Positions 20,681 to 32,636 of a DNA stretch of 64,000 bases are shown in pieces. Each line of letters starts with the position of its first letter. The stretch's first letter is position 1. Source of the DNA: Hawksworthiomyces lignivorus. Taxonomy: Eukaryota; Ascomycota; Sordariomycetes; Ophiostomatales; Ophiostomataceae. Location of the stretch: positions 367,788-431,787 of the forward strand of contig NTMA01000029.1 in assembly GCA_002917075.1 (NCBI GenBank). Direction: 5' to 3'. Below the pieces are notes generated by a model, which had not been told where the DNA came from, did not search any database, and saw only the letters and a program-made list of their open reading frames with translations. The position numbers were made by a program, and so were the translations under genes.

Positions 20681-21933
20681 ATGAAGGCTTGGGTAGTCGT
20701 CAAGAACGCCGAGCCGGCGCAGGCTCTGGCGCTCAAAGACGTCGGGGGCGATCCCTCATCTGCCGCCCCCAAGGGCGCCGACGTTGTCGTCCGCGTCACG
20801 CACGCCGCCCTAAACCCGGCCGACCTGCACTTTATGCTGCACATCCCGACGTGGGTGCCTTTCCGGCGCCACGCCACCCCAGGACTCGATTTCGCCGGCG
20901 AAATCGTCCAGATGGGGCCGCAGGCGGCCGCCGCTGCTGCGCACGCCGCGGCACCTCTGACCGTGGGCGCCCGCGTGTGCGGCTGCATGAGCGTCGGCCT
21001 CGTGGCCACCGGCCACGGCGCACTGGCCGAGTACGTCACGGTACCCGCGGATCTGCTGGCGCGGCCGCCCGCGGGCCTCGCCGACAACCTGACGGCTGCT
21101 GTCGGCCTGCTGGGCGTCGCCGGCCAGACGGCGCACCTGGCGCTGACGGATCCCTCAGCGCAGGCCGTCTTCGACCGCGCGGCTGCGGCTGCGGCTGCTG
21201 CAGCCGACGACAGCGGCGATGCCGCTGACGCTGGGCAAGCCAAAGCAGCCAAAGCAGCCAAAGCAGCCGCCGCCCCGCGCATCCTCGTCAACGGCGCCAG
21301 CGGCGGCGTCGGCTCTCTGCTCGTACAGGCTGCCAAGGCGCGCGGGGCGTACGTGGCAGCCGTATGCTCGGCGGCCAATACAGACTTCGTCGTCCGGACG
21401 CTGGGTGCCGACGAGGCCATCGACTATCGCGCGCACGACCCGCTTCCGGCGTACCTGGCGTCCCAGTACGGAGATGCGTCGTCGCCGTCGTCGGCACCTT
21501 TTGACCTGATTTTCGACTGCGTCGGCGACCAGCCGCTGTTCACCAAGAGCACCGCATATCTCTCGCCCCATGGCGCACTGATCTGCATCGTTGGCGGGCC
21601 CTCGCAGGGCGTGGTGCCGTTTGTGCGCAACAAGCTGGTGCCGACCTTCCTGGGCGGCACACCGCGCGTCTACAAGATTCTAGGCCTTGCGCCATCCGGA
21701 CAGCGGGCACGCGAGGTCTCCGCGTGGGTGGCAGATGGTACCTTCCAGCAGATGCCCATTGATTCTGAATTTGATATGGAGGATGTCATCAAGGTATGTC
21801 GCTCTCTTTCTCTCCCCTTCCGTCCTACGCCCCTTGTCTATCGAAACTGTCACCGTTGCTGACCATCTAGGCATATGAGAAACTTGCCACAAAGAGATCG
21901 CGAGGAAAAATAGTCATCAAAGTACAAAAATAG
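20681..21933 (+). CDS. zinc-independent MDR oxidoreductase (quinone oxidoreductase / RTN4IP1-like)
   Basis: Exons 20681-21793 and 21871-21933. The intron has a GTATGT donor, a CTGAC branch and a TCTAG acceptor in phase 0, giving 390 residues. The ATG at 20681 starts the canonical MKAWVVVKNAEPA strand of medium-chain dehydrogenases/reductases. A GroES-like substrate domain follows (HAALNPADLHFM, TPGLDFAGEIV). The Rossmann domain has the NAD(P)H-binding NGASGGVGSLLVQAAKARGA and a later FDLIFDCVGD. The catalytic-zinc ligands of alcohol dehydrogenases are absent, so an NADPH-dependent quinone/enone reductase activity is expected. The short second exon supplies the end of the protein (AYEKLATKRSRGKIVIKV). 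An unusual Ala/Asp-rich insert, partly from a 9-bp tandem repeat at about 21239-21267, separates the two domains. Cytosolic or mitochondrial; substrate unknown. Confidence 0.9.
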
Positions 21934-22085
21934 GTGATACGCCAACACGCCTTTAATTTATTACATATGGTCCTGAGACATCCAGAGTTAGTTGTTGGGC
22001 AAGCGGCAACAATTTTTTGGACATGAAATTTCGTTTATGCTTATTGCTTATATTCATTATTCCCCTCGATATATCCTGATAGAAT

Positions 22086-22964
22086 TCAATATAACATCGC
22101 CTGTCCCATCTCCATCGATTCATTGTCGGGACACGGCGGACAATCAATCCGATGGTCGCTGTGGTCGCACGGCTCGAGTAGCTGCTCGTAATATTTCTGA
22201 CTGTCGGTGCACACGCGCCCTATGGCGACCTCGGACGTATCGTTGCCCGCCCGCTTGTGGCACCACCACACGTCCCAGCCCTCGACGTGGCGGATCTTGC
22301 ACTGGCTGTGACACGCCGTGACCAGGCCCTTGTCCCTGCAACGTTTGTCCTCTTTGAAGATAGGCGGCGCACATCCGTCTTCGCACTTATTCACCGGCGT
22401 ACCGACAGCCAGGTCCGTGGGGGATGTGTCCCAGATAACCCATGTAGACGTGACGGTGCGCGTGGCCGCAGTTGGAGCCATGGAGAGAGTGGACGTCGTG
22501 GTCTTTCCACCATCCCCAACAAACACCTCATATTCTTGGCGCGTGGTGATGGCCGTTTGGACCATCGTGTACGGATAAAACTCTGGATTTGGGCTGCTCG
22601 GCCACGGCTCGTACATGGTGACAGTCTGGATTGCGATGGAGGTTGTGGAGAGAGAAGGAGTGGGAGAGGGAGACGGAGTGGCCGCTGCTTCGTCGGATAT
22701 AGATGACTGTTTTTCTGCAGCCGGGTCTGTTGCTTGTGCCGGCGCACTAGTCTCCGTTGCTTGCTCCGTTCGAGGTGGTTTCGACGTCAGCGTTCGCGAC
22801 CAACTTCGTGTAACCACCGTCGGATACGTTGTTGCTCCTTTCCATGTTGGAACTGCCTTTGTCGTCGATGCTGTCTCACTGGACAACGATGAAGACGCTT
22901 TTGCCTCTACCAAAACGCTCATCGCCCAGGCCAGAACGGCCATTGTTGGGACAGCGGTCCTCAT
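22086..22964 (-). CDS. secreted Ser/Thr-rich protein with cysteine-rich C-terminal domain
   Basis: Single-exon gene, 292 residues, starting at ATG 22964 (MRTAVPTMAVLAWAMSVLVEA), which forms a signal peptide; the upstream in-frame ATGs add a charged, unlikely leader. The middle is a Ser/Thr/Pro-rich, probably O-glycosylated region without structure. The last about 100 residues carry roughly eleven cysteines in pairs and clusters (KCEDGCAPP, RCRDKG, TACHSQC, WWCHKR, IDCPPCPDN). They suggest a compact disulfide domain that I cannot assign to a known family. The architecture (signal, disordered linker, Cys-rich module) fits a wall-associated or effector-like protein. It is convergent with the MDR oxidoreductase, 152 bp away. 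Confidence 0.72.
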   Translation of the reverse strand: MRTAVPTMAVLAWAMSVLVEAKASSSLSSETASTTKAVPTWKGATTYPTVVTRSWSRTLTSKPPRTEQATETSAPAQATDPAAEKQSSISDEAAATPSPSPTPSLSTTSIAIQTVTMYEPWPSSPNPEFYPYTMVQTAITTRQEYEVFVGDGGKTTTSTLSMAPTAATRTVTSTWVIWDTSPTDLAVGTPVNKCEDGCAPPIFKEDKRCRDKGLVTACHSQCKIRHVEGWDVWWCHKRAGNDTSEVAIGRVCTDSQKYYEQLLEPCDHSDHRIDCPPCPDNESMEMGQAMLY

Positions 22965-25623
22965 TGTGTTACCTGCCAAAAGAATCCTCCTTTGCTCCTG
23001 AGCTCTTAAACACTGCTTCTGCTCATCCGTGAAGCTGGACATAAACGAGAAGCAAATGTTGAAGATCATGCGAGAGCGCCAACGATGTCATTTTTGCTAC
23101 GTGTTTATTTCACCTTTTTGACTTATACAGCTTTCCCGTCTCGTTTTTCTGCCACGTTATGCGAAAAGCTGTTTTCTTTAAAGTATTAATTTATTTGCCT
23201 CCATGGACATTTTCTTCACTTAGAGGACTCTGTCGGCATAAGCATCTTAAGACTGCTTCTTTAATTTAGGCAGTAGACCTCAGAAGCAGAAGAGAGGCAA
23301 ACAGAGTTACAAACAGGCGCACAGCGAGCTAGGCGGGGGGAGCTTCTATTTTCTATGGTCGGTTTTAATATTCTGTCTGAAAATAAAATTAAGTAAGTAG
23401 AGGGAAAAAGAAGTCGACAAGAAACAAAAGAAAAAGAGATAGAGAAAAAAGGACGGATAAGGAAAGTGTATCGCGACATTCGCATCCTACAGACAATCTC
23501 GCCCTGTGCAATGTTTCCTCGAGAGAATAAGCGAGCTCGCTTTCGTATATGTTTGTGTCTTCCCTAGCAGTTTTTCTCCTGTTGACCCCCAAATGCTGCA
23601 TCCCTCTAATTCGACGGGTCCCAGGCTCGCAGTGCAAGCCCCCCCGCAGCAACTGTCGCGTCCTCTTTTGACAGAGGGTTCTGCATGCCAGTTGGCCGAG
23701 AAGGGTTAAGAGACATGGTTCTGCTTTACAGGGAAACTCCTTGCGTATTTGTGCGTTAACGCAACTAGCTGGAAAAGGACGATTATTGGTGGCTTGCTAA
23801 TCAGCGTCTATCCATCCTGAATTAGACCCGTCGACTGCTAAAGGACGCAGTACATCGTAGCGTACCAGAAAAGAAGACGTCCGCTATTATTGCTAGCTCC
23901 GAAAAATGTTGGCTTAGGACCGAATGTGAACGTATGATCTGCACATAAGCGTGCAGAAAGAGACCCCAAGAAGTCCCGAAGGAAGAGAGAAGGCAAAGGG
24001 AGTTGAAAAGGCCGCTGTTGGCAACAGAAATCAGAAGCAAACTAATAAGCAATGATCACTTGTGCAAACGAAGCGGCCGGGGGCGCTGGTCTGAACACCC
24101 ACTTCCAGATCGGAAACCGGCGGGCAGAATCTCTCCGTAGTGCCTGTGCACATCTGCACAATTGGGCTTAAAATTTAAGGCCAGAACAAGCCCACAATTT
24201 ATTCAGTAGTCTATTGTAATTCGGTGAAGAAATACTACCTGCCAGACTTGTTTCTGCCTATTGTGTTTTCTCCTTTCTGCATGTGGGGGAGAACGTAGGG
24301 ATGTTTCCGTTCTTTTGTTGCTTTTCATTTTATCCTCTTGACTTCGCCAATCTTTGCGGAGCCCAAGCCTCAACTTTATTGTTGTGAGTCCCCAAATGTG
24401 ACACCTGATGCAGCGGCTCTGCTGCAGAAAGCAGGAGAGGAAAAGAGGAAAGGCAGATTTCTGCGTCCCGTCTCATGCAATCTTACCAGCTGGAGGGTGG
24501 GCGGTTTTGTAACGTCTTTCCGGCATAATACGATAGGAAGCAGAGTTGCTTTTCCACACCGTTAGCTGCACCTAGCGACGACCCAGTGCAGGAAATGCAA
24601 CACAACGGACGTCGTTAGCGGCTGCTGGCCCCCCCCTAAGGAGATATGGGACGGTCCAACCGATTGAGTGCAAACCAAGGCGCCATTGACGCAAACGCAT
24701 TTCGTATTTACCATCGCCGCCGGGGAGCAAGGTGCCGGTGAAGTCTGAGATCCGCCGGATTATACAGCGTCGCAACACGCTGTCGCAATGTCGCATTTTA
24801 GGAGCACGCCCGACGGACCAGACGCTCCAGCACATTCGACTACGCCCAATCGTTCCAAAACCATTTGATGGGGGAGGGCGATGTCACGTGGATTCCAAAA
24901 CCAACGAATAACGGTTTTGGAGCACGCTAATAAACGGTTTTCCCGGGTGGGGCCGCCCAATCGATCTCCACACCACAACAGTCTCTCCCCCCTTTCCCTA
25001 CGTACGTATGTTGATTATCTTGTGGTGTTGCGCGCTCCGTCTGTGGAAGAACGGGATATTAAGTAGACTAAGGCGTAGTGCGAGGAGCCCACATGAAAGT
25101 ACACCGTAGACAAGCGGGTGAGAGCCGCAGATCGAAAGAAGAGATGGATCAGAGAACTGCTAGTCGTAAGCACTTGCGCATTTGAACTGGGGTCTCGACG
25201 TTTTACCAAATCTAGCTTCTTCCTACTTTCATTTCCCTTCGCCTTTGTCTCTTTTCTCCTTTCATCGCTTCCGCTGCCGAGAAGCGGTGCTTAGTCTCCG
25301 AGTTCAGTGCCGATTTACTTCACAATGGCTTAGTAGCCGTTGAGAGCCAGAAGACGCCAGAAGACGCCTATTTTGTAAGCACGGTGGCCGGGCGACCCCC
25401 TCCTCGCCAGGATCTATCCCTAGATCCCTAGATCTCTAATATCCCTTTATCACTTAACGATTCCCCACGATCTTCCTCTCGACTTTTGCTATTCGTGGTG
25501 CCTCTGCTGCGATCGAGGCATTTGTTCAGGACTTTTCTGGAGGCTGCTGTGAGACTAGCAGGGCCTTTTATATTTTCGCTGCTCCCCGATTACTGCCATC
25601 GAAGACACGAGTGATCAGCCCTA
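22965..25623. other. long intergenic region, no gene seen
   Basis: About 2.7 kb between divergent genes: the cysteine-rich secreted protein (left) and the Zn2Cys6 regulator (right). All open frames are under 90 codons. C/T- and A/G-rich tracts near 23390-23460 and 25210-25270 look like promoter or leader composition. I checked a TTCAAAT-containing stretch near 25170 as a tRNA T-arm and could not fold it. Confidence 0.45.
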
Positions 25624-28151
25624 ATGTCTCAGACACGGCAAATATCTCGGGCCTGCAACACCTGCAAGGCGCGCAGAATCAAGGTATGTCATAGTGTAGT
25701 TGCGTGTTTCCTCTGCCCCCCACTGTCTCAGTCCCTTCTCCCTGTCGTCTTTCTCCGTTGTCTCTCGATGTACCGGGGGGAGAGTTGTTACTTTGCAAAG
25801 TTTTCCGACGGTTGGAGTAACTTGGTAAAATAGTGTGATGAAAGCCGGCCTATGTGCGAACGCTGCATTCGATCTGGACGCCAGTGTGCCTATGCCACTG
25901 ATTTCGACCGCGTCCACCGTGATGAGACCAGGCGCACGCAGCGGAGATTTGCCCGCGACAATGCGAAATCGGGGAGTTCGACGGAGGCAGGGCCCAGCTC
26001 GCAGCAGCCACATGCTCGGTCCGGCCGATCGTCTGCATCGGCATCTTCATCAGCGGCGGCGCGAGCAGCGAGACGCGCTCCCGCAGCATCCGGCCGAAGC
26101 GACTCGAGCGCCAGCAGCATTGTCAAACTGACGACCGATCAGTATGGCGATGCACCCCTGGATTATGACGAAAAATTTGCGGCGCTTCTCGCTGCGAAGG
26201 CCGCGTCGACCACCATCTATGTGGCCGGCCATGAGGTCGACGAGGAGACTGCGTCAGCCGTCGCAACGGGGTCTCGCCCGGCCTGGAGCGTTGAGCGGCA
26301 AAGCCCGCCCACCTACTTCTCGCATGCCTACACAACCCGCGATGCCGTGCGCAGGTCCAACTTCATCTTGAGCCCTTCGTCCCAATCCGCCCAGACCGTA
26401 AGCGACGTTTCAACGCCAAGTCCCACCTCACCACCCTCGACGCCCATAGGCCAGGCCGCCATGTTGTACTTCGCGTCCAACTTTATGTTCATACCACAGA
26501 CGTCGACTGCTGGCGGCTTCTTCGAGTACGTTGGTCCCGTTTTACGAAGCCAGTCGCCGACGAGCGCTGTGCAATATGCACTGCGCGCTTGTTGCTATGC
26601 GGCCTTGGGAAACCGCTGGGTGAGCGACACGGTCGACATCAACTCTATTGCCTCTAGCCAGTACACGGCGGCCCTGCACAAGACGACGCGCGCCTTGCAG
26701 GATCCGCACCAGAAGACGACAGATGCTACGCTAGCCGCAGTTTTGTTGTTGGGACTCTATGAGGTTTGTTGAAACTTTCTGCACCTGCTTCGAAATCACA
26801 GCGCAGCACGGCTGGCTGACTGGCTCTCTGGCGCCTATTCTAGAACATAACTGCCAAAAAAGAATTGTACGAGTGGCGCACTCACATTGCAGGCGCTGTG
26901 AACATAGTGCAGGGCCGTGGTCCCAGACGCATTCGCACGCGCGTCGAGCAGCTTCTCTTCAACTCTGTTCGGCTGCAGTTGGTAGGGTTTTCTTTTTGCG
27001 TGGCTCTATAGGAGCAGAGCGGGACAGACACAAAGTGCTAACGCTGCGGCTTCCAATCAGATCGTCCATTCCATAACCGCTGACACGCCGCCGGCGATGA
27101 ACGTCAACTGGTGGCTGGGGGAGTCGTTTATTGATTCGGTGTCTGCCCGGTGCCAGCGATTTGCCCTCGAGGTCAGCCAGCTGCGCATGGAGCTCAGTCG
27201 GCAGATAAGCGCCTGCGCCGGAAAGCAGCCGAGGGACGTCAGCGGGTTCCGCACCCTTCTCCTGCGCCTGAAGGCCATTGACAACGAGATCGCGGCCTGG
27301 ATGTCTTCCATACCAGCCAACTACAAGTATCACACGGTCGTGCTAGCAGGCGAGGTGCCCGACGGCGACTACGAGCACGCCGACAACTATCCCGGCCGCA
27401 TCGACGTGTACCCCGACCTGGCCGTCGCCAACATCTGGATGATTGTGCGCGTGTGCCGCCTCGTCATGTCGTCTTTTATCGTCCGCTGCATGGCGATCAT
27501 CGCGGACACGCCCAACTACATTGCGACGCCCGACTATGCAGCGGTGGTGCGCAGGTGCAACAGCATTATATCTGACGTCATCGCGTCCGTGCCCTACTAT
27601 CTCGGAACGGTCCCGCTGTCCGAGTCCGGCCGTCCGCTGCGAACGCCCAGTCCGCCGCTCGCCGGCTTTGCCTGTGGAGACGACCACAGCAGCAGCGGGC
27701 TCCCAAAGGCACTGGCTGGCCTGCTTCTCATCTGGCCCCTGGTGGCCACCTATACGCACGACTCGACCACAAAAGCGCAGCGCCAGTTTCTCAGCGGCCG
27801 GCTCCTATACATTGGCAACACGCTGGGCATGCGGAATGCCACTACCTGGGCTACGGTTCGTATTGACCCTGCCCCCCAAGCTGCCCTGCCGAAGATGAAA
27901 AACCTGCTGACTCTCTCCCAGACAACTTTCCGCTTCCCATCGATGATGCTCTATCGAGACCAAATGATGCTGGCGAACGCCGCCCCGATGGCTCTTCCGA
28001 CGGGCCGGAGACAACCAGGCACTACGGTTTTGCAACTCCGAAACACAAAATAAGGAATTATGAGACGGACGACGACGACGACTTTGTTCTACAAAGTGTG
28101 GAAGCTGAATATCAAAAACTGCTGAGAGCGATGCCATTCATAAATGGATGA
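25624..28151 (+). CDS. Zn2Cys6 fungal transcription factor
   Basis: Five exons: 25624-25683, 25834-26763, 26844-26981, 27061-27859, 27922-28151, giving 718 residues. The first intron splits the DNA-binding domain: ACNTCKARRIK joins CDESRPMCERCIRSG to give the full CX2CX6CX6CX2CX6C zinc cluster at residues 11-38. A Ser/Ala/Arg-rich linker follows. The middle region matches the fungal-specific regulatory region by pattern (LLGLYE joined to NITAKKELYEWRTHIAG, then LLFNSVRLQL). Intron 3 has a textbook CTAAC branch. For the last intron I prefer the GTATTG donor at 27860, because the resulting frame is acidic and protein-like (NFPLPIDDALSRPND, YETDDDDDFVLQSVEAEY). Reading straight through would end at 28053 with a weaker tail. 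A nuclear regulator; its targets are unknown and there is no adjacent cluster to suggest them. Confidence 0.88.
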
Positions 28152-29400
28152 TTTTTCTTGGAAAAGAAAACAGGTGAAGAGGCATTTGCTTCATGCTGCT
28201 GGCGACTTAGATACAGATGCTTTGATGTGTACATATACTCCGCCTACGAAGATATGAGGAACGAAATGCCAAAAACGTCGAACGACTGTATAGGGGCAAT
28301 TTAGAATATCCTGCTAGGGTCTTATAAGAAATGAAAAGCGCTATTTTATTGGCAGAAGCCAAGTTTCAGAGATACGAAGTATAAGTATTTTTCTGTGCCA
28401 TGAGACCTACATAGGCAGGCCTCTCTTTGTGATCGGCAACTATTACTTACAGTCCCGTGCAGTGTAGCATGCCTCCATGCTTAAAGAGCAGCCAATTTGG
28501 CTGGCGGTGCCTATCAGTAAAAAGTTACGGAGTACCATTCGGCGGATCGAGTCAGATAAAAGCCTGACACACAATAGCACGCCACGACACCCGCGTATGG
28601 GTCATCAGTCCAGGCTTTTCCGTAATTGTTAGTATACAGCCTGTATTATTGGATCCCCGCTCGCTCTCCTGGCTAAGCCTGGAGCGCTGGGAGGGTCTAG
28701 GTCCAGGTGGCCTGGACGGTAGGATGGTAGGCAGAACACAGACAAGTGGCTGCAGCTGGACCGTGCGACACCATGAGAGGAGACGAGGGCGGATGGGCTG
28801 GATGGGCGAATTGGTGGGTTGAGCCATGTCATCGGGCTGGAGGACAAAATCGCTCTCCACTCTGGCTGCTCTCTTGTGCTGTGCCGTATTATTTCGGGTG
28901 CCATTTTTTGCACACTGCAGCGGAGCGTCGAAAAACCAGAAAAGGGAAAAGGGCAAAAACCGCAAAATATCTCTCCATATCCCCACAAGACTGCGATCGG
29001 CGGGAGGCTAAGAAGCGAAACCATTAAACTCTTGAGCTTCTAGCGCAGAGAGCTGAGCGCGCTTCTTCTCGTGTCATTTTTGTGTCCGTCTCTTTGTTCG
29101 TGCATTTTTATTTTTAATTTTTTCTTTTCTTTTCGTGGTGCTTCGAGTTGCTTGGGCGGGACGTCGCGCGTGCGGCACTTTCAGCCAAATAACAGGAAAG
29201 CTTCGTGTCGCTCTTTGGAATCGCTCAGGACATCGTCTCTTATTCTGGTTATTGCTCCCGGCTCCGTCTTCTTCTGCCCCTCTCCCGCGCCGCCTGAGGA
29301 TGGTCTGGGCGTGAGGTTGGGAAAGAAGAGCACGTCCAGAGCGACATTGGGAAACATACGGTGAGACCTTGGAACTCGGCACCGGGCTCGGCAGCTTACA
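28152..29400. other. intergenic spacer
   Basis: 3' UTR of the Zn2Cys6 gene and promoter/leader of the ankyrin gene. ORFs on both strands at 28552-29382 overlap one another and show no motif. A TTACGGAGTAC motif occurs at about 28525-28535 (also seen near 58738). The bases before 29401 are CT/TG-rich. Confidence 0.45.
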
Positions 29401-32400
29401 ATGCCTGTGTTAGCGAGCTCGCAGCCAAGGCCGCACCCCGACGCGGCCTGGGCGGGCATGCGGCGCCGCGAGCCATCCAAACCGGCGACGGCCGCTGCGG
29501 CCGCCGCCAATACTGCCGGAAAAGACCACGCCCACCGGATGGAGGTGGTTGTGCCGGCCGGCCTCATGGAGATACGAACCTGGCTGATCCGCGTCAACCG
29601 CCACATTCGCGACCTCATTCGACAGCACGAGAGCGCCTGGACCACGCTCAAGGTCCTGTACAACGAGGTGTGCGTCCTGCAGAAGCTGGTCGAGCGCGTC
29701 CACGACATGTTTCTCTATGCGCCGCAGGTGGCCTCCGTGGCGCAGAACGTCAACGTTTCCCGCCCGGGCCCCGCCAAGGCCGCGACCGCGGCCGCTTCTT
29801 CAGCAGACACCCCCTCGCCCTCTCCCGCCGACGACGTACTGACCGCACAGCTGTCGCCTGACGCCTGGCGCAGCCGGGTGATGCCCAAGATCGAAAAGAT
29901 GATACCGGATCTGCGCTTCTTGCTAACCGACCTGGCGTCCGGATGCCGCTCGTCCGCACAGCGCCGCCAGTCGAAGCTGCTTCTCGATCCGGAGGCCTCG
30001 CCGCGCCGCTGGGGCGATGCGTACATCTACTACACGGTTCGGAAGCTGATCGGATATCGACACATGCTCGAAAGCCTCATGACTTCTTGCAAATTGTACG
30101 AGCCGCCCTTTTCTCTCCCCCTGCATGTCCTGCAAGTTTTTTTTTTCTCCCCGCTTTTGTGGCTAACGCATCTTGCAGTATCCAAATGGTCCCGATGCAG
30201 TCCTTGTACGACGACTGGGACGACGCACACTACAACGCGATGAGCAGGGTCGAGGACGACGATGTGCCTGGACAGCCGGCTTTTTACAATTTTTGGAAGG
30301 GGATCGTCTTGGAAGAGGTGCGGCGGCGGAACGCAGTAATGGAGAAGAAGAAGAACAAGAAGAATAAGAAGAACATGAAGAGCAAGGGCACATCGAAGGA
30401 CGCCGCGCAGCAGGAGGGCAAGCACAAGGACAAGGGCAAAGCGTCCCGAAAGCGACCAAAGCAGCAGCCGCCAGACCAGCCGGCCAGCAGCAAAGACGAC
30501 CTGGTGTCTGCCATCAACCGGCGGGACTACCTGACGGTGGTGACGCTGCTGATGTCGGACATGGCGCTGAACGAGCCCATGTCGGACGGGACGTACGTGC
30601 TGTCGCACGCGGTGGACGACAACAACGCGGCGCTGGTGTCGGTGCTGGCGGTGTGCGGGGCGCAGCCGAACGTGCGGCACCGGCGGGGCACGACGCCGCT
30701 GCACTTTGCGGCGGCGGGCGGGTTTCTGGCGCCGGCGGTGCTGCTGCTGGAGCTGGGGGCGGACGTGGACGGGCGGGACGACTACGGGACGACGGCGCTG
30801 CACGTGGCGTGCCGCGAGCGGCACCTGTCGCTGGTGCTGCAGCTGCTGGCGTACGGGGCGGACCCGAACGCGTGCGACGCGCGGGGGCTGACGCCGCTGG
30901 GCTACGCGCTGCTGCACCCTAAGAAGCCGATGCCGTCGCGCGACATTCTGTGCGCGCTGCTGGCGTACGGGGCGCGGGCGACGGCGCGGGGCGAGCGGCT
31001 GGCGCCGGTGACGGAGGCGGTGCTGCGGTACGACTCGGCGGCGCTGACGCGGTACCTGCGCGAGGGCCCCGCGCTGGTGGACGCGGAGACGAGGGTGGCG
31101 ACGGGCACGGGCAGCATCGCGGCGCTGCGGCCGCTGTACGCGGCGATCCTGGTGAGCAACATCTTTGCCATCACGGTGCTGCTGGAGCAGGGCGCGGACC
31201 TGCACCACGCGACGGCCGTGTTCGGCAAGGCCGCCGGCTACCTGAGTCTGGCCGTGCTGGCCGACTCCGTGTCCATGGTGGCGCGGCTGCTGCTGTCGGG
31301 CGCGGACCCCAACGCGGCCACCGCGCACGGGCGCACGCCGCTGCACCTGGCGGCGGCCACGCCCGCGCCGCGCGGCGAGATGGAGATTGTGCACCTGCTG
31401 CTGCGCCACGGCGCCGACGTGCACACGGCCACGCACGAGCGCCGCAGCCAGGCGCTGCACATGGCCGTGCGCGTCGGCCGCGGCGACATTGCCTTTGTAC
31501 TGCTCAAGGCCGGCGCCGACGTCAACCGCCCCCTGCGCAGCGGCGTCACCCCCATCATGCTGGCCGTCTACCACCGCAACAAGACCATGGTCCGCTTCCT
31601 GCTCAGCCACGGCGCTGACGTCCACTACGCCACCCCCATCTACGGCGAGACCGCCATGCACACCGCCGGCCGCGTCGGCAACGTCGCCATTGCCGACCTG
31701 CTCCTGCAGCAGGGCCTGACCGTCAACGCCGTCGTGCCGTCCGCCCCGCTGCCCTCTTCCTCCTCGTCCTCCGCGTCGATGCACGCCGGCGGCGGCAAGA
31801 ACGGCAGCTCCAGCGCAACAACAAGCAGCAGCAGCAGCAGTAGCAGCAGCAGCAGCAGTAGTAGCAGTAGCAGCAGCAGCAGCAGCAGCAGCAGCGGTCT
31901 GCGCGACAGCGCCGTCGACGCCGACGACGATGACGATAGCGGCACCGACAGCGACAGCAGTGGCAGCAGCGACAGCAACGACAGCGCCAGCGAGAGCGAC
32001 TGCAACCGCAGCCGGCGTAACCGCGACTACGGCATCGGCGGCTATGCGCCGCTACACGCTGCCGCCGCGCGCGGCAACATCGACGTCGTGCGCTGGCTGC
32101 TGGACCACGGCGCCGACGTGCACGCCCGCATCGGCCGCGTGGCCGCGCGCGTCTGCCTCGGCAAGGACAAGGACGTCGACGTGGGCAGCGGCACCCCCCT
32201 CGAGGTGGCGCGGGCCTTTGGACATGAACGCACGGCGGCCCTCATCGAAGATACTATCATGCAGGCCCAAGCATTGACGGCAGAGGGCGTGCCGACTAGT
32301 TCGGCGGCTGTACCACACCCTCACTGTCCCGCAGTGGCTCTGCCACATCCACCAGCGCCACCGGCTCCTACGTTCGCTGGGTCATCAATGCCACCCGGGA

Positions 32401-32636
32401 CCTCATCGTCAGGGCCGATAGCGATGATGCCGCTGCCACCACCGCCGCCATCAATACCGGCAGTACCACCACCAAACATATTTAGTTTAATCCCAACAGG
32501 CTACTTCAACCGACCCCCAAAGAAGAACAAATGGAGCCTGGACACTAGTTACGACAGCGCAGACGAAGGCGGTGACACCTATGAATATGAATTTGCCGAA
32601 GAATACCATCAACAAGACGACGAGGCGCAGTCATGA
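29401..32636 (+). CDS. ankyrin-repeat protein, 1050 residues
   Basis: Exons 29401-30095 and 30179-32636. The intron has a GTACGA donor, a GCTAACG branch and a TTGCAG acceptor in phase 2. The N-terminal about 230 residues are helical with no clear family (IRTWLIRVNRHIRDLIRQHE, MPKIEKMIPDLRFLLTDLA). A basic, Lys-rich stretch (KKKNKKNKKNMK) looks like a nuclear or nucleolar signal. From about residue 420 a series of roughly nine or ten ankyrin repeats follows (RGTTPLHFAAAGGF, YGTTALHVACRERH, HGRTPLHLAAATP, GYAPLHAAAARGNIDVVRW). The array is interrupted by a Ser-rich then Asp/Ser-rich insert encoded by an AGC microsatellite, after which one further repeat completes it. The C-terminus is Pro-rich, then acidic. 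Ankyrin arrays mediate protein binding; the partner is unknown. Third codon positions are almost all G/C, unlike the AT-rich flanks. Confidence 0.88.
31824..31894 (+). repeat. AGC/AGT microsatellite encoding a poly-serine tract
   Basis: About 70 bases of AGC repeats with a few AGT interruptions, read as serine within the ankyrin protein and followed by a GAC/AGC-rich Asp/Ser segment. The tract lies inside the ankyrin array rather than at its edge. Replication slippage in multiples of three would vary its length without breaking the frame. Confidence 0.92.

Noticed and set aside
25140..25215. possible minus-strand tRNA (AGTTCAAATGCG)
   Set aside because: The five bases on each side of the putative T-loop do not pair, and no D-arm is present.
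30030..31784. 584-codon minus-strand ORF under the ankyrin gene
   Set aside because: Arg/His/Gln/Val-rich shadow frame produced by the very high G/C third positions of the sense gene.
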